IMG/VR virus record: IMGVR_UViG_3300027754_000342
Coordinates: 1-27,970 of that record
DNA from: a virus
Reading direction: 5' to 3' (one strand)
Length of the DNA stretch: 27,970 bases
Numbering within the stretch: the first letter of the stretch is position 1; the number at the start of each line of letters is the position of its first letter. Shown piece by piece: positions 14,601 through 20,966 of the stretch. Below the pieces are notes generated by a model. That model did not search any database and was not told where the DNA came from. It worked only from the letters and a program-made list of their open reading frames with translations. Both the position numbers and the translations under genes were made by a program.

Positions 14601-17586
14601 AGCGCAGGCTGCTGCGCCGGAAGTAACCGCGCCAGCAGCAAAGGTTGGTGAGGCAACAAGTGCAGAGGCTTCGGCAAAGCAAGAAAAAGACCAGCGAAAT
14701 ATGTTTGATGAGGAGTTTCCGCCAGAAGGTTTCCGTTCCTTTGGCGGAATCAGCATGGATGAGATTTTTTCTGCTGCAAGTAAGCTTTATAAATCGGGCG
14801 TAGACTTTGCTCGTTGGGCAGCAAAGATGTTGAAAAAACTTGGTGAGAAAATTGCGCCTATTCTTAACAGGATTTGGAGGTCGCTTACAATGCAAGACAT
14901 TAAGCCGGAGTTTCGCGAAAGCGGGGCAATCTTTGGCGCTGGGCGTCGTCGTCGCGGAAGCCAACCCGACGCACTCCCGCAGGAGGAGCGGTTCATGACT
15001 ACGCAGGGTTTTTACGAAGGCAGTGCCGACGTGTTTCTAAAAAAGCCGTTGTTCAAGTTTCTTGGCAAGGCTATTAACAAACAGGTCGATCTGGCCGATA
15101 AACGGCTTGGCGACACAACTGGTAAACTTGAAGCATGGGAGTCGAGAACCATCAGTGCCGCGCAGAAAGAAGCCAAAGCTACACTGAGCGATTACATTGC
15201 AGCGCGTGAGGACGGCAGGACTGCGGAAGCTGCAAACATTTTGTCTGGCGCATCGCCTGCTGCTACCGACCTCATTAAAACCATTGGTGAAATTGCCAAA
15301 TACACCGGCAGGGTCAGCACCACGCTTATCCAGCCAAATGGCCGCGTCGGTGTGGAGGTTGTCGCCACAGGAGGTATCCGCAGTCTGGTCAACATGGGCG
15401 ACAAGTTTTGGCCGCGTATTCTTAAGGGAAATTACGATGCTGTGCTGCGCGATCCGTTGAGTGATCCAGTTATGTGGCAGGAAATGGTTGCTGATCTTAT
15501 TGCCAATGGCAACATCGCAACACCTGCCGAGGCGGAGCAATTTTTAAAGGGCGGCAGCAGCAATGACGCTGAAAGTGATTTTCTTGGAAGTCTTTACAAA
15601 GGCCGTGCTAAAGAACGTATGCCAGCTAAGTGGTATGACACAAGCCTAGAAGGATTTGAGAATTGGGCGGTAAAGTGGAGCGACATTGTTTCTAAAATTG
15701 AGGCGTTCGGTCAAAAGATCAGGCCGAATGACACCAACCAGTTTGATGAAGCCTTAAAGCTAACAACTTTTGCACCAACGCAATCTTTCATTAACTCCGT
15801 TGCTTCCCGCGCCTACAATGAGCGCAATGTCGGCACCGCTGCGAAGTATCTGCTCGACGCCCCGCGCCTGCTTGCCTCTGGTCTTTTTCTGACCAATCCC
15901 GTCACCATCGGCATCAACGCACTTTCCAGCAAGGTTATGAACACCTTCACCTATGGACTGTCGGCAAACTTTGCCCGCAACCCGCTGGCAATGTTCAGCA
16001 AAAAGAACAATCTTGACGCTTTCGCACTGGGCGTGTTAAAACGCGACATGGTGCGGCTGCTTTATCGGGATGATGTTCCAGGGCTGGATGCGCTCAAGAA
16101 CTTTGTCAATGGGGCCATGACGATCAGCGGATACGGTGTGGTGGAAAACTTGACCCGCGTGGACAGCTACCTAACGGCACTTGCTTTTCTGCACGACGGG
16201 CTGGCGGCGCACCGCCGCGCGCACGACAGCCGCGCCGCGATGCAGTTCACGGCGTTCCTTGAGCGCAACGGATACGACACCACCGCCATCGTCCGCGAGA
16301 ATGGCACCGGAGACGCCACCGACACCTTCCTGCGCGGCACCATCCGCGACACGCAAGGCGGCTACGCCTACAATCAGGTGCCGTGGTGGACCGACACGCC
16401 GCTTGGCCGGTTCTTGCTCCAGTTCACCAAGTTCTCCACAATGTTTCACCGCAATGTTATGCGGAACGTCATCAAACCGGCCTTCGTAGGAACGCGCGTC
16501 ACGGTGAAGGTCAACGGCAGGACCGTCACGAAGCGCGTCTTTAACGTGCTTCCGCTGCTTTATTTCCTGCTCGGCTCGGCACTCGGCGGTGAAGCAATCA
16601 GCTTCCTCAAGGATAAGGCGTTTGGAATCGAGCGCCGGGATGCCACGCTAAAGGAAATAGCCAACGAAATGAACGAGAGCACAAGGGACGGACTGGTGCT
16701 CATCGCAATCAGGGTAATCAACGACATGCTGACAATGGGGATGCTGGGCATCTTCGGCACACCCATTCAAAGCGTAAAGGATGTTAGTGAGCAGACCAAG
16801 ATGCGTAACCCCCTTTCTCCTCCTGGAGTGTCGCTGGCTACCAATGTAGGCGGATTGATTCAATCAGGATGGGAACAGGGCAAATTAACGCCAGAAGATG
16901 TTGGCGATTTCCTAAAAAGTTCTGTTTCCATGTATCGCTATGGCGATGCTTTTGTGAAAGAACAAAGCCAAAACGCAGGAATGGAATGGGAGTCCGCACA
17001 ACTAAAGTCACGCCGTGATGATGCGTCTTTTATTCGGGCCGCATCTAAACGCTACGCCGCAGAAGCAGGACTACCGCTAGGTCGAGCTACGTCCGCTGGC
17101 AGAACAGCCAAAAGCGAAACTACTCCAATGCGTAGAGACTTGATGGATTCATTGATGACAGGCAATGAGGTAGACGCCCGCAAGACGGTTACTGATTACC
17201 TTAGTGAGTTCCCTTCTATCGCAGAGAAAAAAGAAAAATTGCGCTCCCTTCAAGCTAGCGTTGCACAAAACCAACCAGTTAAAGTTGGCGGCATTGCAGG
17301 AAACGAGCGCCGTATTGAGTTTATGGTATGGGCAAAAAAGAATCTTTCCGTTACTGATGTTGCACGCATTGAAGCAGTAGATCAAAGCTATCGTAAGACA
17401 GCCAATGCTATTGGACTAATGACCGTGCCTACTGCATATCAAGATGAACGGCAAAGTTTAAAAACTGCGCGTGAGATAGAAAAGAAAGAAGTGAAGGCAA
17501 CGGAAGATGAAAACGCTGATTTTTTTGAACGCAATCTTAAACCGCAATACAAACGTAGAACTCAAGGGATGCGTCTTGGCCTATGA
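11623..17586 (+). CDS. Giant 1987-aa internal virion/ejection-type protein
   Basis: The regions in order are as follows. Residues 1-175 are hydrophilic and helical. Residues 180-236 are a Gly/Ala-rich hydrophobic segment of glycine-zipper type, with further hydrophobic stretches to about 360. Residues 420-1010 hold several Pro/Ala/Gln linkers separating small folded units. Residues 1043-1085 hold an amphipathic unit (EIFSAASKLYKSGVDFARWA, then AKMLKKLGEKIAPILNRIWR) that I associate with large phage polyvalent proteins. The C-terminal 900 residues are mostly helical, with hydrophobic stretches near 1406-1440 (RLLASGLFLTNPVTIGINAL) and 1640-1662 (LPLLYFLLGSALGG). No enzymatic motif is evident. 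Size, membrane-active segments and place suggest an ejected internal core protein; a tape measure is the alternative. Its TGA overlaps the terminase ATG. Confidence 0.6.
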   Translation: MPLAPDFTGSAIDQPTRADSLPEPIAADVMPQPIGQVPPPPQQPPIWDDLQVALKDVGDEDRSHAVEAWRDNVSRYGYEKTAWSQDNEDALQRFADDEQKKIASEVKFERGDKLYKQLVNDFVTDPMRPGDALVQAYRDGVIDKADKEQLRSAFEIQDQMRMQSEEQRLAGGNQKLKAVGVGLGRGAAFTAGAIGGAKVASFGTALIPVVGETVVAPIVTGLVGGAIGGTIAAAGYDELVQSNFESAMAASKLNPNYTTAGELLSFVIPGIAGLAKGVKRFALVAENLGRKEALKQAATYVAVSGGIGAASAPIMGAIDRWKNAALDLGHGPQADLLDPKSIVANTVLAIMLGNLGVKFTKFNAAEAASIHQRGMAGQKLSPAESEMFNTINRKMAENPNSFVFDAEQATFRNPKTGEQMPMSGAGAARTQRNPAQPQQPASGPGGGAPPPTGGAAPPPQQGAPPPQQGAPPPQPRTAPRRFNSQQEFNDFMDTAFTSGDAAAGGEAWKTANAQGRARWFAAWMKSKVTASGLEGRAGRTEGTGDAATWFATSVLRGSSNAEHAKFVVEQQSAASAKAAPKASAAAAASASPPPVAGVPGSQQGRPGGVPNVPRGGSPVVAPEPTVPVTQTPKTTAALAGTVVTLPVTTATLAVKPTIVAPLATPPLAVAPVVEPAPAAAAASEVATPVPAAPAPQSPAPTPLMNEVMTELRNWKDIGKNPTEDYFSNVESIQAAQEKVGKPVFKAALKAFVRDVGVSDETSWDSLTEEDAITEFAGLLHGKSKIAKRYIDAAKKQIATPAAPVAQAPAAQAAASEVATPVPAAPAPQSPAPVAGKPVEQMTPEEFDSAVRTLNKKKTSEMSPADLEPSKKLIAVLDNVTQPPPKMGGLGPDEITQKILIDAGYVEKAKAKKGRLTEKGRNELSELKKGIRSFESELFNIQEEIASDIPISASAVDTYGIKLPEGWTKQGELYVPPAPATSPAPATPAAQAPAAQAAAPEVTAPAAKVGEATSAEASAKQEKDQRNMFDEEFPPEGFRSFGGISMDEIFSAASKLYKSGVDFARWAAKMLKKLGEKIAPILNRIWRSLTMQDIKPEFRESGAIFGAGRRRRGSQPDALPQEERFMTTQGFYEGSADVFLKKPLFKFLGKAINKQVDLADKRLGDTTGKLEAWESRTISAAQKEAKATLSDYIAAREDGRTAEAANILSGASPAATDLIKTIGEIAKYTGRVSTTLIQPNGRVGVEVVATGGIRSLVNMGDKFWPRILKGNYDAVLRDPLSDPVMWQEMVADLIANGNIATPAEAEQFLKGGSSNDAESDFLGSLYKGRAKERMPAKWYDTSLEGFENWAVKWSDIVSKIEAFGQKIRPNDTNQFDEALKLTTFAPTQSFINSVASRAYNERNVGTAAKYLLDAPRLLASGLFLTNPVTIGINALSSKVMNTFTYGLSANFARNPLAMFSKKNNLDAFALGVLKRDMVRLLYRDDVPGLDALKNFVNGAMTISGYGVVENLTRVDSYLTALAFLHDGLAAHRRAHDSRAAMQFTAFLERNGYDTTAIVRENGTGDATDTFLRGTIRDTQGGYAYNQVPWWTDTPLGRFLLQFTKFSTMFHRNVMRNVIKPAFVGTRVTVKVNGRTVTKRVFNVLPLLYFLLGSALGGEAISFLKDKAFGIERRDATLKEIANEMNESTRDGLVLIAIRVINDMLTMGMLGIFGTPIQSVKDVSEQTKMRNPLSPPGVSLATNVGGLIQSGWEQGKLTPEDVGDFLKSSVSMYRYGDAFVKEQSQNAGMEWESAQLKSRRDDASFIRAASKRYAAEAGLPLGRATSAGRTAKSETTPMRRDLMDSLMTGNEVDARKTVTDYLSEFPSIAEKKEKLRSLQASVAQNQPVKVGGIAGNERRIEFMVWAKKNLSVTDVARIEAVDQSYRKTANAIGLMTVPTAYQDERQSLKTAREIEKKEVKATEDENADFFERNLKPQYKRRTQGMRLGL
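13660..14117 (+). repeat. 62-bp direct repeats in an Ala/Pro linker
   Basis: Nearly identical 62-base segments at 13660-13721 and 14056-14117 differ at two positions and both encode AAASEVATPVPAAPAPQSPA. A third, decayed version lies near 14605. They mark duplication of a flexible linker between folded units of the giant protein and could recombine to change its domain content. Confidence 0.85.
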
Positions 17587-20300
17587 CAGCTAAAGCCAAG
17601 CCCGCGCCGCGCATTAGTTACGACAACTTTGCGCTGCCTTCCGGTTACGAACCGTGGCATCTGTGTTTGACTAAGTTTGGACTTGGTAAAGGCGAGGAAA
17701 AACTGAAATGGTTTAAGCGTCTTGTTACTGAGCTTTGGCCGGAACCGTTATTTATGTGGGACAGGTGGAGCGACCTGTTCTTTGGCGCGTTGTGCGGTGC
17801 GAAAGAAACTGTTGAGCGAACTACTGGCGAAAAGATTGAATCCGATTATCCGTGGTGGGAGCAATTAACAGCTACAGGAGCGGCGGGATGTATTGACGCC
17901 AACACACGGATACTTGATCCAACTACCGGGGAATCCCCTACCGTCGAACAACGTTACAAAAGCAAAAAGCCGTCGTGGGTAATGACACTTGGAGGTCCGA
18001 TTCTGGCGGACGTTCCGTTCATAAAAGGAACGGCAGAACTATTTGAGGTTCTATTGGATGACGGATCAAAATTTACCGCCACGGCAAATCATCGAGTTCT
18101 TACGCCGGATGGATACAGGTTTGTTTCCGAGCTTTCCGTCGGTTCAACGCTGACAGGATACGCGCTTTCCCATCCTCAGACCACTTTGGGCATTGCCCCT
18201 TTAGTTCAGAACGAAGATGCGCGCCATTGCTTGAGTAAAGCTCAAGATTCTCAATCCGATTATCGTCCTTCTTTTTGTTCCGGTGATGAACCACCTCTGT
18301 TTTCAAAAGCGGTCGGCCAATGTGATTTGACATTACCAATCGGTGCTCAAGAACATATCTCTTCCTCATCCTTGTCGCCATCGGATGACCCGGAATGTAA
18401 AGCAGAACGTAGCCATCCTCATCAATCACGCGGCCACCATTCCATGTGGAGCACCGCTCACCCTTCCACGCAGTTGGAAAAGTCCTTGTCTCTCCATTCC
18501 TGCGAAGAAATAGAGATACACGAGTGTGTGTTGTCCCAATCGTCTTGCCAATCTGGTTCAGAGAACAACCTTTTGCGTTCATCTCAAAAACAAGAGTGCG
18601 ATTCTTTTCACAGGCACCAAGCGGGCCATGTCGAGGAGCAGGAATTTCATTCATGGGCTGACTATACGGTGCAGCGGAGACTGGTGCAAGCGATAACGGG
18701 TGTTGGAAGCAGAATTTATTACGATCTGACAGTGCCGGAGCAGCACCACTATTTTGCGGAGGGTGCCATTCATCACAACACTGGCAAAAGTTCTAGGGCC
18801 GCGTTGTGGATTCTTTGCAACTGGCTATGCGCCCGCGAGCATACAACCTGCATGTTGACCTCAACTAGCGTCACTGCGCTTAAGCAGCGTATTTGGAGCG
18901 AACTGGTGGACTGGATACAGAAGTGTAAACAGCCATTGTCCGACCCCACGATTGGCTGGCTACAAATTGTGCCATCCGACACCATTATTCGGTGGAGCGG
19001 TGAGGATACGAAAAGCGCAATCTTTGGGCGTGCAGTCGATCAAGGAGGTTCTGTGGACAACGCGGTTGGGCGTATCAAGGGTATTCACAATCGTCGCGTG
19101 TTTGTTGTGACGGATGAGATGACGGCTATGCCCGAGGCTATTGCCAAGGCGTGTCGCAACTTGGATTCCGGCACAATGGAGTTTCAATTTATTGGGCTAG
19201 GCAACGCCACTGACTATTCTGACCAGCATGGTATTTATTGTGAGCCGGTGGACGGCTGGAACAGTGTTACGGTTAATGACGAGTTCTGGCTGACCAAGCT
19301 GGGCGGTTGTTGCGTGCATTTGGATGGGCACAAATCGCCATCATTGGATAATCCGGCCAAGTATCACTTTTACATCGGACGCAAGAAGCTGGAAAAGGAT
19401 GCGCGCTTCTTTGGTGGCGAGAACACCCCTGACTATTGGCGCGAGTGCCGAGGCTTTTGGGCACCGTCTGGATTGTCCACAACGGTCATGGATGCGTTCT
19501 TGCTATCACAATTCAATACCGCTGACAAAGCTGTGTGGAAGGCTCGCTGGGAGATGGGCGCTGGCTTTGACGTAGCGTTTGAGGGCGGCGACAGGCGCGT
19601 GCTTTATCCGTTCAAGTTTGGCGAGTTTGCCAGCGGCGTTAAAGGCATTGAGTTTCAAGCTCCGGTCATTGTGAACATCGACATGACGCAGGACAAACGC
19701 TTCATCCACTACGGCATTGCTGCTGCTGTAGAAGAGACATGCCGTAACTACAAGATTGACGGCAAGTCGCATCCAATCCTGCCTCACAACTTGGCGTGTG
19801 ACGTAACAGGCGAGGGTGCCGGTCCGTTTGGCATTATGTCTGGAAGCTGGTCACGCGACATTATTCCCGTGGAGTTCGGTGGTGCAGCGGAAAAGACGGC
19901 GGTATCCGCAGACCGACCAACAACGTGGCATGAGCTTTACGGAAACAAAGTGACAGAAATCTGGTATTCAATGCGTCGATTTATTGAAGGCGGACAGGTG
20001 AGAGGGCTTACCGACGCCGACACAATACGCGAGTTGACTTCCCGCGATTACGTCCGTAAGAACAACAAGACCCATGTGCTGCCTAAGAGCGAGATGAAGA
20101 AGCTCAAGTCCCGCAGTCCCGATTTGGCAGATGCAGCCTGCATTGCTGCCTTTGTGCTTCGCAAGAAGGGAATTATGCCAGCAAGCGTAGCGGACAATGT
20201 GGTGATAGATTCAACCGCTTGGAACGCGGCTGCTGAGAAAATGAACATGGAAGGAAACGAATCAGACTACGAAGATTCAAATTCAGCTTTTGCAATATGA
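17583..20300 (+). CDS. terL: Terminase large subunit precursor, interrupted by an intein
   Basis: The precursor is 905 residues; removing intein residues 103-399 leaves a 608-residue terminase, a normal size. The spliced Walker A loop reads GAAGTGKSS. Walker B is VFVVTDE (D511, E512, precursor numbering), followed by a coupling motif FIGLGNAT. The C-terminal nuclease carries acidic residues in AGFDVAFEGGDR (D663), LACDVTGEGAG (D740) and SPDLADAA (D847, D850). The enzyme powers DNA translocation into procapsids and cuts concatemers, docked on the portal encoded downstream. ATGA overlaps at both ends (17583 and 20297) show coupling. Since the intein splits the ATP-binding loop, packaging activity should depend on protein splicing. 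A reverse-strand endonuclease gene lies within the intein. Confidence 0.93.
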   Translation: MTAKAKPAPRISYDNFALPSGYEPWHLCLTKFGLGKGEEKLKWFKRLVTELWPEPLFMWDRWSDLFFGALCGAKETVERTTGEKIESDYPWWEQLTATGAAGCIDANTRILDPTTGESPTVEQRYKSKKPSWVMTLGGPILADVPFIKGTAELFEVLLDDGSKFTATANHRVLTPDGYRFVSELSVGSTLTGYALSHPQTTLGIAPLVQNEDARHCLSKAQDSQSDYRPSFCSGDEPPLFSKAVGQCDLTLPIGAQEHISSSSLSPSDDPECKAERSHPHQSRGHHSMWSTAHPSTQLEKSLSLHSCEEIEIHECVLSQSSCQSGSENNLLRSSQKQECDSFHRHQAGHVEEQEFHSWADYTVQRRLVQAITGVGSRIYYDLTVPEQHHYFAEGAIHHNTGKSSRAALWILCNWLCAREHTTCMLTSTSVTALKQRIWSELVDWIQKCKQPLSDPTIGWLQIVPSDTIIRWSGEDTKSAIFGRAVDQGGSVDNAVGRIKGIHNRRVFVVTDEMTAMPEAIAKACRNLDSGTMEFQFIGLGNATDYSDQHGIYCEPVDGWNSVTVNDEFWLTKLGGCCVHLDGHKSPSLDNPAKYHFYIGRKKLEKDARFFGGENTPDYWRECRGFWAPSGLSTTVMDAFLLSQFNTADKAVWKARWEMGAGFDVAFEGGDRRVLYPFKFGEFASGVKGIEFQAPVIVNIDMTQDKRFIHYGIAAAVEETCRNYKIDGKSHPILPHNLACDVTGEGAGPFGIMSGSWSRDIIPVEFGGAAEKTAVSADRPTTWHELYGNKVTEIWYSMRRFIEGGQVRGLTDADTIRELTSRDYVRKNNKTHVLPKSEMKKLKSRSPDLADAACIAAFVLRKKGIMPASVADNVVIDSTAWNAAAEKMNMEGNESDYEDSNSAFAI
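18100..18654 (-). CDS. HNH homing endonuclease encoded antisense inside the intein
   Basis: The product is a complete 184-residue protein. Residues 20-53 form a helix-turn-helix (FEMNAKGCSLNQIGKTIGTT, then HTRVSLFLRRNG). Residues 71-90 read WNGGRVIDEDGYVLLYIPGH, the strand pair that precedes the nuclease in this family. The HNH core spans 102-139: LEHRLVMSNHIGRPLLKTEV, then VHHRNKKKDDNRIENLEL with H123/H124, N126, N132 and N136. Both this layout and the DNR-x-x-NL-x-L ending are typical of phage HNH (HNH_3-type) endonucleases that cut DNA to drive homing. The ORF begins and ends between intein blocks B and F. It is on the opposite strand from all surrounding late genes and so needs its own transcript; a candidate promoter lies just upstream. 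The catalytic residues appear intact. Confidence 0.85.
   Translation of the reverse strand: MNEIPAPRHGPLGACEKNRTLVFEMNAKGCSLNQIGKTIGTTHTRVSLFLRRNGETRTFPTAWKGERCSTWNGGRVIDEDGYVLLYIPGHPMATRMRKRYVLEHRLVMSNHIGRPLLKTEVVHHRNKKKDDNRIENLELYSSNGAHLRSELKGQCPKWSEDGKARILSALNRRKARKQTCIHPA
18661..18689 (-). promoter_or_regulatory. Candidate antisense promoter for the HNH gene
   Basis: Read on the minus strand, TTGCAC (18684-18689) and TATAGT (18661-18666) are 17 bases apart. The -10 matches five of six consensus bases, the -35 only three. The ATG at 18654 is six bases beyond the -10, so a transcript would be leaderless or nearly so. The same bases encode intein residues (DYTVQRRLVQ) on the sense strand. 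Confidence 0.3.
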
Positions 20301-20932
20301 ACGAGATGACGCTAACCAACAAAACAATGGTGCCTCCTGGGGGATACCCGTTTAAACACCCAGCTACCGGCCACAATTTCAACAGTGGCACATACTCCCT
20401 ATTGCTTGGGCAGGTTCGTGACTACTGCACCGCCAACGGTTTCCCGCCAATTGACGAACTAGAAATCGAGCAATACATCTGCGAGCAGCTTGGAGCAAAG
20501 ACCGCCCGCCGTTTTTGTTCTGGTGACGGTATTTCGGTTGACGGAGTTGATTTAGACTGGCGCGATATATGGAACGGCACAAAAGTTATGGCGTCATTCA
20601 TTGCTGGTGGACGCCAAACTGTGGATCGGGCCGAAGCCGAGCGACGTGCTGCCATCTGTTTTCTGTGCAGCCGAAACGCTAAATACTCTAGGCCATGTGG
20701 CGGCGACTGCACAGAGCTTGCGGAACTGATTGTTTCTGTTGTTGGCGGTGAAGGAACATCCATAGATTTAGACCTCCACGCCTGTTCGGTGTGCAAATGC
20801 AGCAACAAAGCACAGGTCTGGGTGCCAATTGAACATCTGAAACGTGGTGTTACACCAGAAATGATGGTGCTTTTCCCACAAAAATGTTGGAAAAAACAAG
20901 AAATTGAGGCGTTGGACTCAGAAACAAATTGA
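20297..20932 (+). CDS. Cys-rich, probable zinc-binding phage protein
   Basis: The product is 211 residues. The C-terminal half holds a Cys cluster (C121, C124, C134, C138, then C163, C166, C168) in the segments ICFLCSRNAKYSRPCGGDC and HACSVCKCSNKAQVW, likely two zinc sites. The N-terminal half contains a helix pair (SLLLGQVRDYCTANGFPPID) of the kind seen in small phage structural or packaging accessory proteins. The ATG overlaps the terminase stop (ATGA), tying it to packaging and head genes. The role is unknown; head maturation or packaging accessory functions are possible from position. Confidence 0.6.
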   Translation: MNEMTLTNKTMVPPGGYPFKHPATGHNFNSGTYSLLLGQVRDYCTANGFPPIDELEIEQYICEQLGAKTARRFCSGDGISVDGVDLDWRDIWNGTKVMASFIAGGRQTVDRAEAERRAAICFLCSRNAKYSRPCGGDCTELAELIVSVVGGEGTSIDLDLHACSVCKCSNKAQVWVPIEHLKRGVTPEMMVLFPQKCWKKQEIEALDSETN

Positions 20933-20956
20933 CTATTTACGTAAATAACGTAAAAA
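20929..20956 (+). promoter_or_regulatory. Palindrome and candidate promoter before the portal gene
   Basis: TATTTACGTAAATA (20934-20947) is a perfect 14-bp palindrome, followed by a further ACGTAAA half-copy. It overlaps a TTGACT (20929-20934) that, with TAAAAA (20951-20956) 16 bases later, could form a promoter directed at the ATG at 20967. This is the longest gap in the otherwise overlapping structural operon, so a regulated internal promoter is plausible. Confidence 0.4.
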
Positions 20957-20966
20957 CCACCTACAG

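Larger units (their letters stand above)
17889..18779 (+). other. Intein in the terminase Walker A loop (297 aa)
   Basis: The intein starts at Cys103 and ends at Asn399, with Thr400 as the +1 extein nucleophile. Block A is CIDANTRILDPTTGE. Block B is FEVLLDDGSKFTATANHRVL, with the conserved Thr and H170. Block F is RIYYDLTVPEQHHYFAEG, and block G is AIHHN followed by Thr. All splicing residues are present, so it should be active. There is no LAGLIDADG or sense-frame HNH motif between B and F: those 186 residues (173-358) are low-complexity, rich in Ser/His/Gln/Glu/Cys, and lie opposite an antisense HNH gene. Walker A is a well-known intein insertion site in phage terminases. Confidence 0.93.

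Noticed and set aside
14431-14964. Cys-rich minus-strand ORF (177 codons) inside the giant protein gene
   Set aside because: The Cys clusters are the reverse reading of Ala (GCA) codons in the linker; there is no orderly CxxC pattern.
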